A DNA stretch of 64,000 nucleotides from Streptomyces niveus (GTDB taxonomy: Bacteria; Actinomycetota; Actinomycetes; Streptomycetales; Streptomycetaceae), in contig NZ_CP018047.1 of assembly GCF_002009175.1 (NCBI RefSeq), positions 6,572,001 through 6,636,000 on the forward strand, in the 5' to 3' direction. Within the stretch, counting starts at the first letter, position 1; each line of letters begins with the position of its first letter. Below, one piece after another: positions 53,289 to 60,952 of the stretch. The position numbers and the translations under genes are program-made. The notes beneath the pieces are model-generated. The model saw nothing but the letters and a program-made list of their open reading frames with translations, searched no databases and was not told the origin of the DNA.

Positions 53289-54050
53289 TCAGGTCGGGAA
53301 GTTCATCAGCGCCACCGGGTCGGAGGTCGGCTGCGGTGAGCCGCCCGCCGGTTCGACGGTGATGCCCATCCCCGAAGCCGCCCCGACGGAACCGGCCATC
53401 AGCACCGAGCCCGATGTGGCGGAGGGGTCCATCAGCCCCGCGTCCCGCATCGTGCCGTCGTCGTTGAACCAGAGCTGGTAGACCTTGCCGCCGGGCGGTT
53501 TCGGCATGCCGGACGCGATGAACGCCGCCTTGTCCTGGGCGCGCGACACGACGACCGTGCCGGTCGCGCCGTCGGTGAGCCCGCCCGTCCTGATCTTGGC
53601 GTCGGGCGCCGCGAGTACGGCGGCCAGTGCCTCGGCCCGCTGCTGCGAGGCCGATGCCCGCTCGCCGGCCTCCTGGGCCTCCTGGTGCTGCCAGACGGCG
53701 ATCCCGCCGAATCCGGCCGCCGCGGCGAGGCAGGCGGCCAGCGCGAAGCGCGACAGCGCGCGCCCCCTGGCGGCCCCGGCCCCGCCACCGGCGCCACGGG
53801 ACTCCGGTGTGACCTTGGGCGGCTCCTGGCGCTCGGTGGCGATCCGCCGCAGCACCCGCGCCTTCAGCTCCGCCGGCGGCGTGACCGCCACAGCCAGCCC
53901 CAGCCGCGTGGTGGTGGCGGCCAGTTCGGCGACCTCCTGGGCGCAGGCCGGGCACACCTCCAGATGCCGCTCGAACTCGGCGCGCTCGTCGGCCTCCAGC
54001 GCGTGCAGCGCGTAGGCGCCGGTCAGTGTGTGCAGTTCAGCGGTGCTCAT
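53289..54050 (-). CDS. rskA: Anti-sigma-K factor RskA
   Basis: Membrane anti-sigma factor, about 253 residues. Cytoplasmic N-terminal domain with HLEVCPAC (residues about 29-36), the HxxxCxxC zinc-anti-sigma pattern, one membrane helix near residues 102-122 (RFALAACLAAAAGFGGIAVW), and an extracytoplasmic RskA domain rich in Gly and Ser (GKVYQLWFNDDGTMRDAG). In M. tuberculosis release of SigK follows regulated proteolysis of RskA. Its ATG overlaps the sigK stop (ATGA). Confidence 0.94.
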   Translation of the reverse strand: MSTAELHTLTGAYALHALEADERAEFERHLEVCPACAQEVAELAATTTRLGLAVAVTPPAELKARVLRRIATERQEPPKVTPESRGAGGGAGAARGRALSRFALAACLAAAAGFGGIAVWQHQEAQEAGERASASQQRAEALAAVLAAPDAKIRTGGLTDGATGTVVVSRAQDKAAFIASGMPKPPGGKVYQLWFNDDGTMRDAGLMDPSATSGSVLMAGSVGAASGMGITVEPAGGSPQPTSDPVALMNFPT

Positions 54051-54631
54051 GCGCTCACCCCCAGGCAGTCGCGCAGCCGGATCAGGCCGTCGCGCAGTCG
54101 TGTCTTGACCGTGCCGAGCGGCACGGAGAGCAGTTCGGCGACTTCCCGGTACGCGAGCCCCTGGTAGTAGGCGAGCGTGACCGACTCGCGCTGGAGTTCG
54201 GTGAGGGTACGGACACAGCGCCGTACCTGCTCGCGCTCCAGCCGGGACTCGACCTGTTCGGTGACCTCGTCGAAGGCCGGTGTCCGGTCCAGCAGCGCCG
54301 CCCGGTGCTCGCGGTCGCTCGACGCCTGGGCCGAGCGGACCCGGTCCACCGCGCGCCGGTGCGCGAGGGTCAGCACCCAGGTCATACCACTGCCGCGGGA
54401 CGCCTGGAAGCGCGGGGCGCTGCGCCAGACCTCCAACAGGACCTCCTGGGTCACCTCCTCGGACTGGGCCGGGTCGCGCAGGACGGAGCGGACGAGTCCG
54501 AGTACGGGCCCGCAGACCATGTCGTACACACGGGCGAAGGCTTCCTGGTCGCCCCGGGCCACCTGGCCCAGCAATTCCTGCAGGTCCGGCCCGGCAGAAG
54601 CGGGGCCGCCGATATGCACGGCTTGTTTCAC
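54047..54631 (-). CDS. sigK: ECF sigma factor SigK
   Basis: A 194-residue ECF sigma factor. Region 2 is at residues about 30-95 (EEVTQEVLLEVWRSAPRFQA) and region 4 at about 135-190 (LTELQRESVTLAYYQGLAYR, then LSVPLGTVKTRLRDGLIRLR). Cysteines are at 40, 139 and 189; the last two are 50 residues apart, as are the redox-sensitive Cys133 and Cys183 of M. tuberculosis SigK. The GTG at 54631 follows GGAGGAAC. Its own promoter has the CCAATC-N16-CCGAAT sequence, suggesting autoregulation. Confidence 0.94.
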   Translation of the reverse strand: MKQAVHIGGPASAGPDLQELLGQVARGDQEAFARVYDMVCGPVLGLVRSVLRDPAQSEEVTQEVLLEVWRSAPRFQASRGSGMTWVLTLAHRRAVDRVRSAQASSDREHRAALLDRTPAFDEVTEQVESRLEREQVRRCVRTLTELQRESVTLAYYQGLAYREVAELLSVPLGTVKTRLRDGLIRLRDCLGVSA

Positions 54632-54698
54632 GCGGCTGTTCCTCCACGGTGCGGGCGGGCTGGCACACCGTCCGGCGCACCGGACGGCTTCACCGGGA

Positions 54699-54726
54699 AT
54701 TCGGAGCGGGGTGCGCGACGGATTGG
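54699..54726 (-). promoter_or_regulatory. sigK: SigK autoregulatory promoter
   Basis: On the minus strand CCAATC (54726-54721), 16 bases, CCGAAT (54704-54699), about 68 bases upstream of the sigK GTG. The hexamers and spacing are identical to the oxidoreductase-fasciclin promoter; the flanking GGACCAATCCG is also shared. Confidence 0.75.
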
Positions 54727-54763
54727 TCCGGTCCCGATCAGATCGTGCCACGGCCTGGCAAAT

Positions 54764-54808
54764 TCGCGATATGTCGTGGTTGACGCTCGCCCGGCAGTCG
54801 CGATATGT
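54764..54808 (+). promoter_or_regulatory. padR promoter flanked by two TCGCGATATGT repeats
   Basis: TTGACG (54780-54785), 17 bases, ATATGT (54803-54808) form a good housekeeping promoter for the PadR gene. The 11-base TCGCGATATGT occurs at 54764-54774, just before the -35, and at 54798-54808, covering the -10, with starts 34 bases apart (about three helical turns). I infer these are PadR binding sites for self-repression. Confidence 0.6.
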
Positions 54809-54866
54809 TCGGAGCCGAGTATTCGGGGTGGGATAGCGATCGTGGTGACGGTCGGAAGGAGTGGGG

Positions 54867-55517
54867 ATGGGAGCGAAGCGGCGCAAGCTCAGCAACCCAC
54901 TGGCACTCGCCGTGATGGTGCTCCTCTCCGAGCACCCCATGCATCCCTACGAGATCGCCCAGACGCTGCGCCGACGCGGCAAGGAGACCAGCGTCAAGAT
55001 CAACTTCGGTTCCCTCTACACCGTGGTCCAGAACCTGGAGAAGCACGGTTACGTCGAGGTCGCCGAGGTCCAGCGGCAGGGCAACCGTCCCGAACGCACC
55101 CTCTACGGCCTCACCGGGACCGGGCGCGAGGAGATGCTCGACTGGATGGCCGATCTCGTGGCCGTACCGGCGCGCGAGTTCCCGCTCTTCGAGACGGCGC
55201 TGTCGCTGATCGGGGTCCTGCCGCCGGACGAGGCGGTGGTGCTCCTGGAGGAGCGGGTCGACGCGCTGGACATCCAGCACGCGGCCGTCGAGGCCATCCT
55301 GTCGAAGCTGTACGAGCGAATGCCCCGCCTCTTCGTCGTGGAGACGGAGTTCCAGCTCCATATGATCGCCGCCCAGGCGAAGTGGATCCGGGGTCTCCTC
55401 AAGGACATCGCCGACGGATCGCTCACCGGCCTCGACGGCTGGCGGCAGCTCCACACGACCGGCGAGGTTCCGGAGGAATGGGAGAAGCTGGAGGGCGAGG
55501 ACCCGCCGAAGCCCTGA
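54867..55517 (+). CDS. PadR-family transcriptional regulator
   Basis: A 216-residue PadR protein: winged helix with LALAVMVLLSEHPMHPYEIA, the recognition region FGSLYTVVQNLEKHGYVEVA and the wing RPERTLYGLTGTG, then a long C-terminal helical domain used for dimerisation. It is likely the repressor of the ABC exporter genes that follow. The ATG at 54867 follows GGAAGGAG; a GTG at 54861 lies within this ribosome-binding region and is less likely. The promoter carries a repeated motif. Confidence 0.92.
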   Translation: MGAKRRKLSNPLALAVMVLLSEHPMHPYEIAQTLRRRGKETSVKINFGSLYTVVQNLEKHGYVEVAEVQRQGNRPERTLYGLTGTGREEMLDWMADLVAVPAREFPLFETALSLIGVLPPDEAVVLLEERVDALDIQHAAVEAILSKLYERMPRLFVVETEFQLHMIAAQAKWIRGLLKDIADGSLTGLDGWRQLHTTGEVPEEWEKLEGEDPPKP

Positions 55518-55710
55518 CACGGACGCTGACGCGGCGTCAGGAGCGGGTCGCGGGCCAGAGGACGAACGACGAGAAAGCCCTACGAGAGAGCCCTGGCGGC
55601 GCTGTTGACGCAGCCCCGCCAGGGTCACGAACCCCGGACCAGACCGCTCGTGAAAGCGCTCCGGCCATCAAGGTGCGGCACACCAAGGATAGCCCGGCGC
55701 TCTTCACGCG

Positions 55711-55738
55711 GATCGGTTCGGCCTGTCAGGAACCGATC
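55711..55738 (+). repeat. Inverted repeat before the ABC exporter operon
   Basis: GATCGGTTC (55711-55719), 10 bases, GAACCGATC (55730-55738), a perfect 9+9 inverted repeat 19 bases before the ATPase ATG and immediately before its AGGAGAG. It could be a repressor site or an RNA hairpin affecting translation. Confidence 0.55.
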
Positions 55739-55757
55739 ACCACAGGAGAGCTCTGTC

Positions 55758-56788
<1,031 letters not shown>

Positions 56789-56792
<4 letters not shown>

Positions 56793-57568
56793 GCACCAAC
56801 ACCCTCGCCCAGACCTGGTACATGACGCAGCGTCAGCTCATGGCTCTGGTGCGACAGCCCATCTTTCTGGTGATCCAGCTCGTCCAGCCGGTGATCTGGC
56901 TCTTCCTCTTCGGCAACCTCTTCAGGAAAGTCGTCGAGCTCGGCGGCTTCGGCACCACGTCCTATCTGGACTATCTGATCCCGGGGATCGTGGTGATGAG
57001 CGCGCTCGGCTCCAGCATGTGGGCCGGCATGGGCACGCTGGAGGAGATCGAACGCGGCACGCTGAACCGCTTCCTGACCACGCCGGTCAGCCGAAGCGCC
57101 CTGATGAACGCCAACGTCGTGCAGAACGGCATCAGCACCGCCGTGCAGTCCGTGATCATCCTGCTGCTCGGGAAGCTCGGCGGGGCCGACTATCCGGGCG
57201 GCGCGGGCGGACTGTTCGTGCTGCTCGTCTGCGCGATCCTGCTCGGCTCGGTGTTCGGGGCGCTGTCCAACGCGCTGGGCATGCTGGTTCGGCAGCGTGA
57301 GTCGATCATCGGCATCAACACCTTCCTGCTGCTGCCGCTGACGTTCCTCTCGTCGGCCTTCATGGCGCCCGCCCAGATGCCGTCGTGGATGGCCAGGATC
57401 GCGGACTTCAACCCGGTGAACTGGGCCATGGTCGCGGGCCGTTCGGCGATGTCGGCCGATCCCGACTGGGGTGACGTACTGAGCCGGGGAGGGCCGCCGC
57501 TGGTGCTCGCGGTCGTCGCGGTGTGGCTGTCGACGCGGACGTTCCGCTCGTACCAGAAGTCCGTCTGA
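56789..57568 (+). CDS. DrrB-type ABC transporter permease
   Basis: A 259-residue ABC-2-type membrane protein with six hydrophobic helices (for example IFLVIQLVQPVIWLFLFGNL and YLDYLIPGIVVMSALGS) and the conserved EEIERGTLNRFLTTPVSR cytoplasmic segment. It forms the exporter channel with the preceding ATPase. Late FLSSAFMAPAQMPSWM is family-typical. The ATG overlaps the ATPase stop (ATGA). A very long terminator follows. Confidence 0.93.
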
Positions 57569-57579
57569 CGCGGTGACGG

Positions 57580-57629
57580 CCGTCCTCGGGCGCCGGACCC
57601 GCCTACGGGCCGGTCCGGCGCCCGAGGAC
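57580..57629. terminator. Bidirectional terminator
   Basis: A perfect 19-bp stem (57580-57598 with 57611-57629), 12-base loop, between the convergent exporter permease and siderophore-interacting protein genes. Confidence 0.88.
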
Positions 57630-57643
57630 GCCGCACGCGCGGA

Positions 57644-58489
57644 TCAGCCCTTCGCGCTCTCCTGCTCGCGCTCCACCTGCTCGTTCCACTCGCGCTTGAC
57701 GGCCCGCCACGCCTCGTCGTTCTGGCCCAGCCGCCAGTAGCCCGAGATCGACAGCCGCTCGCGCGGGATCTTCCGGTCGTGGCGCAGATGGCGGCGCAGC
57801 TCCTTCACGAAACCGGCCTCGCCGTGCACGAACGCGTGGACGTCGTCGGCGGGGAGGTCCAGCGCCCGTACGGCGGCGACCAGTGCCTCGCCGACGGGAC
57901 GGCTCCCGCGGTGCAGCCAGACGATCTCGGCCCCGGCGGGAGCGGCGATCTTCTGCTCCTCCTCGGGCCCTTCGACCTCGATGAAGGCCTGGATCACGGC
58001 GTTCTCGGGTGCCTGCTCGATCGACGCGGCGATGGCGGGCAGCGCGCTCTCGTCACCCACGAACAGATGCCGGTCGGCGGCCGGGTCGGGGGCGTACGAC
58101 CCGCCGGGGCCCAGGAACCGCACCGTGTCACCGGGGCGCGCTGCGGCGGCCCACGGTCCCGCCAGACCCTCGTCGCCGTGCACGACGAAGTCGATGGTGA
58201 TCTCCCCGGCGGCCGGGTCCCATTCGCGCACCGTGTACGTACGGCTGGTGGGCCACTGCTCACGCGGGAAGTCCTCGCGGACGCGGTCCATGTCGAACGG
58301 CTCGGGATAGCTGACGCCCCTGGGAGCGAACAGCAGCTTCACGTAGTGGTCGGTGAACTCGCCCGCCTCGATCCCGGCGGGCCCGTCGCCGCCGAGGACC
58401 AGGCGCACCATGTGGGGAGTGATGCGCTGGGTGCGTATCACCCGCGCTTCGCGGACCTTCGGTGACTTACGGGCCGGCTCTGCTGCCAC
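57644..58489 (-). CDS. Siderophore-interacting protein (FAD-dependent ferric reductase)
   Basis: A cytoplasmic flavin enzyme of 281 residues, of the SIP/ViuB family, that reduces ferric siderophores to release iron. The FAD-binding domain has SRTYTVREWDPAAGEITIDF with nearby GPWAAAARPGDTVRFLGPGG, and the NAD(P)H-binding part has FVGDESALPAIAASIE and FVHGEAGFVKELRRHLR. GTG at 58489 follows AGGGAGAC. An iron-box motif lies 50 bases upstream. No siderophore uptake genes are next to it. Confidence 0.92.
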   Translation of the reverse strand: MAAEPARKSPKVREARVIRTQRITPHMVRLVLGGDGPAGIEAGEFTDHYVKLLFAPRGVSYPEPFDMDRVREDFPREQWPTSRTYTVREWDPAAGEITIDFVVHGDEGLAGPWAAAARPGDTVRFLGPGGSYAPDPAADRHLFVGDESALPAIAASIEQAPENAVIQAFIEVEGPEEEQKIAAPAGAEIVWLHRGSRPVGEALVAAVRALDLPADDVHAFVHGEAGFVKELRRHLRHDRKIPRERLSISGYWRLGQNDEAWRAVKREWNEQVEREQESAKG

Positions 58490-58538
58490 GGCGGTCTCCC
58501 TTGACTGATACGGCCGCCCCCGGACGGGCGAGCGATGC

Positions 58539-58557
58539 TTAGGCTTACCTAACCTAA
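58539..58557. promoter_or_regulatory. Iron box (DmdR/IdeR-type operator)
   Basis: TTAGGCTTACCTAACCTAA; its reverse complement matches the actinobacterial iron-box consensus TTAGGTTAGGCTCACCTAA at 15 of 19 positions. It lies 50 bases before the siderophore-interacting gene, so iron-repressed expression by a DmdR1-like regulator is expected. Confidence 0.75.
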
Positions 58558-58589
58558 CATCCCGTCGTCGACCGTACCCCTCGGCGCCG

Positions 58590-59510
58590 TCACTTTCCGA
58601 GCACGGTGAGCAGCCGGTGCAGCGCGTTGTTCAGACCCCAGCGCGCCGCCAGCGCGTCCAGCGTCTCCGGATCGAGCGGCTCGGAGGGCAGCGCCGGGTC
58701 GAAGTCCGGCAGGGGAACGTCCCCGGCGACCCGCACCACCGTCGGCGCGACGGCCACGTAGTCCCTGGCCTCGTCCAGCCGCTTGCGCTGCGAGGGCGTC
58801 AGCCCCGAACGGGGATCGTCGACCGCCGCCATGATCCCCGCCAGATCACCGAAGGCGTCCAGCAGCTTGGCCGCCGTCTTCTCACCGATCCCGGGCACGC
58901 CGGGCAGCCCGTCGCTCGGATCGCCCCGCAGCAGCGCCAGATCGACATAGCCGGAGCCGGCCACCCCGTACTTCTCGCGCAGCCACGCCTCGTCCGTCAG
59001 CTGGAGCGATCCGACGCCCTTGAGCGGATACAGCACCCGTACGCCGCGGGCGTCGTCCACCAGCTGGTAGAGGTCGCGGTCGCCGGTGACGATGTCGACC
59101 GGGCCGGTCGCGGCGCCGGCGAGGGTGCCGATCACGTCGTCCGCCTCGTACCCCGCCACGCCGACGCGGGCGATGCCCAGCGCGTCCAGCACGGCCTCGA
59201 TGATCGGCACCTGCGGCGCCAGGGTGTCCGGGGTCTCCTCCTCGTCCGGCCCCTCCGGCGTCTCCACCGCCACACGGTGCGCCTTGTACGACGGGATCAG
59301 ATCCACCCGCCACTGCGGCCGCCAGTCCGCGTCCCAGCAGGCCACGAGGTCGTCCGGGTGGTGGTCCTGGACGAGCCGGGTGATGAAGTCGAGCAGGCCC
59401 CGGACCGCGTTGACAGGTGTGCCGTCGGGAGCGCGCACCGAGTCGGGGACCCCGAAATAGGCCCGGAAGTAGAGGGAAGCGGTGTCGAGGAGCATCAGGC
59501 GTCGCGTCAC
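58590..59510 (-). CDS. 5'-3' exonuclease (FEN/PolA N-domain-like)
   Basis: A 306-residue stand-alone flap/5' exonuclease. N-terminal MLLDTASLYFRAYFG, the acidic centre VACWDADWRPQWRV, VGVAGYEADDVIGTLAG and IVTGDRDLYQLVDD carry the metal-binding acids, followed by LALLRGDPSDGLPGVPGIGE, the helix-3-turn-helix part. Probably in DNA repair or primer removal alongside PolA. GTG at 59510 is chosen because homologues start right before MLLDTAS; longer in-frame extension is not convincing. Confidence 0.9.
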   Translation of the reverse strand: MTRRLMLLDTASLYFRAYFGVPDSVRAPDGTPVNAVRGLLDFITRLVQDHHPDDLVACWDADWRPQWRVDLIPSYKAHRVAVETPEGPDEEETPDTLAPQVPIIEAVLDALGIARVGVAGYEADDVIGTLAGAATGPVDIVTGDRDLYQLVDDARGVRVLYPLKGVGSLQLTDEAWLREKYGVAGSGYVDLALLRGDPSDGLPGVPGIGEKTAAKLLDAFGDLAGIMAAVDDPRSGLTPSQRKRLDEARDYVAVAPTVVRVAGDVPLPDFDPALPSEPLDPETLDALAARWGLNNALHRLLTVLGK

Positions 59511-59601
59511 ATCCCTGATGATGCCCCATCCCACCGACAACGGCCGTCGGGCGGCGACGGAGCACCACCGACTCCCCTCTGACCTGCACGGCAGCTCCCC
59601 G

Positions 59602-59632
59602 AGTGGTGTGGACCACATAAATGTTTGGTCCA
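59602..59632. promoter_or_regulatory. Inverted-repeat cluster upstream of the betaine importer
   Basis: AGTGGTGTGGACCACA (59602-59617) contains GTGGT-GTGG-ACCAC and matches a DasR dre-like consensus (AGTGGTCTAGACCACT) at 13 of 16 positions. It overlaps TGGACCA-N10-TGGTCCA (59609-59632). Which GntR-type protein, if any, binds is unknown. Confidence 0.4.
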
Positions 59633-59782
59633 TGCAAGGGAGGGCAGGCGCGCACCCGGAGCGAACCCGGGCGCGGCCTCTTCACAGGCCGCCGACCGGC
59701 CACGCGGGCAGACCCCGTACCGCTCCACGGCCCGCCGGCGGGGGTGGCGGGCCGTTTCTCATTTCGACGGCGTGAGGTATAT

Positions 59783-60952
59783 GTGTCCAGGCTGCAGGCG
59801 GAACACCTGTACAAGGTATTCGGCGCACGACCCGAAGAAGCGGTGAGGAAGCTCGAAAGCGGCACGGACCGCGACGAGTTGCGCGCCGACGGTACGACCG
59901 CAGCGGTGATCGATGCCTCGTTCTCCGTCGATCCCGGTCAGATATTCGTCGTGATGGGCCTCTCCGGATCCGGCAAGTCCACGTTGTTGCGCATGCTCAA
60001 CGGACTGCTGGAGCCGACGGCCGGGCGGGTGCTCTTCGACGGCCAGGACCTGACCGCCCTGAGCGCGTCAGAGCTGCGCACCGTGCGCTCCACCAAGATC
60101 AGCATGGTGTTCCAGCACTTCGCCCTCTTCCCGCACCGCAGCGTGCTGGAGAACGCGGGATACGGCCTGGAGGTCCAGGGCGTCCCGCGTGCGGAGCGCG
60201 ACAGACGGGCCACCGAGGCCCTGGAGCTCGCGGGCCTGGCCGGCTGGGAGAAGGCCTGGCCCGACGAGCTCTCGGGCGGTATGCAGCAGCGTGTGGGCCT
60301 GGCCCGCGCGCTCGCCACCGACGCGGACCTGCTGCTCATGGACGAGTCGTTCAGCGCGCTCGACCCGCTGATCCGCCGTGACATGCAGGACCAGCTCCTG
60401 GAACTCCAGAAGCGGCTGAAGAAGACCATCGTCTTCATCACCCACGACCTCAACGAGGCCATGCGGCTCGGCGACCGGATCGCCGTGATGCGCGACGGCG
60501 AGATCGTCCAGCTGGGTACCGCCGAGGACATCCTCGTCACCCCGGCCAACGAATACGTCGCCTCCTTCACCCAGGACGTCGACCGCTCGCGCGTCCTGAC
60601 CGCCGGGGCGATCATGGCGGACGCCGACACCGCCCATGGCAGCCGTACGGACGACGGCAAGGAACTGCGTACGGAGAAGGACGTGCTCGCGGCGGCGCCC
60701 GCCACCGTCACCACGAGCACCCCGATCATCGAGCTGTTCACCCCCTGCTCGACCAGCTCGGTCCCCGTCGCCGTCACCGACGACGAGGGGCGGCTGGTCG
60801 GAGTCGTACCGCGCGCCCGGCTGCTCGCCGTGCTCGGTGAGCCGATGACGCCCGCCGACGCGCCCGCGAACACGTCCGCGAAGACGTCCGCGCCGGTGAC
60901 CGACGCCGGTCCGACGACGCTCTCCGTCGACAAGGAGGCGGCCAGTGCCTAG
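59783..60952 (+). CDS. Glycine betaine/proline-type ABC transporter ATP-binding protein
   Basis: ProV/OpuAA-type ATPase of about 389 residues driving compatible-solute uptake. N-terminal HLYKVFGARPEEAVRKLESG is characteristic, Walker A is GLSGSGKSTLLRMLNG, signature ELSGGMQQRVGLARALA, Walker B LLMDESFSALDPLIR. After about residue 280 lies a partial CBS-type region (FTPCSTSSVPVAVTDDEGRL), shorter than the usual pair. The GTG at 59783 follows GTGAGG; upstream in-frame sequence is not conserved. Overlaps the permease start by eight bases. Confidence 0.94.
   Translation: MSRLQAEHLYKVFGARPEEAVRKLESGTDRDELRADGTTAAVIDASFSVDPGQIFVVMGLSGSGKSTLLRMLNGLLEPTAGRVLFDGQDLTALSASELRTVRSTKISMVFQHFALFPHRSVLENAGYGLEVQGVPRAERDRRATEALELAGLAGWEKAWPDELSGGMQQRVGLARALATDADLLLMDESFSALDPLIRRDMQDQLLELQKRLKKTIVFITHDLNEAMRLGDRIAVMRDGEIVQLGTAEDILVTPANEYVASFTQDVDRSRVLTAGAIMADADTAHGSRTDDGKELRTEKDVLAAAPATVTTSTPIIELFTPCSTSSVPVAVTDDEGRLVGVVPRARLLAVLGEPMTPADAPANTSAKTSAPVTDAGPTTLSVDKEAASA

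Noticed and set aside
59640..59762. tRNA gene between the exonuclease and the betaine importer
   Set aside because: GC-rich hairpins are present but no cloverleaf, T-loop GGTTCRA or matching acceptor stem could be assembled.
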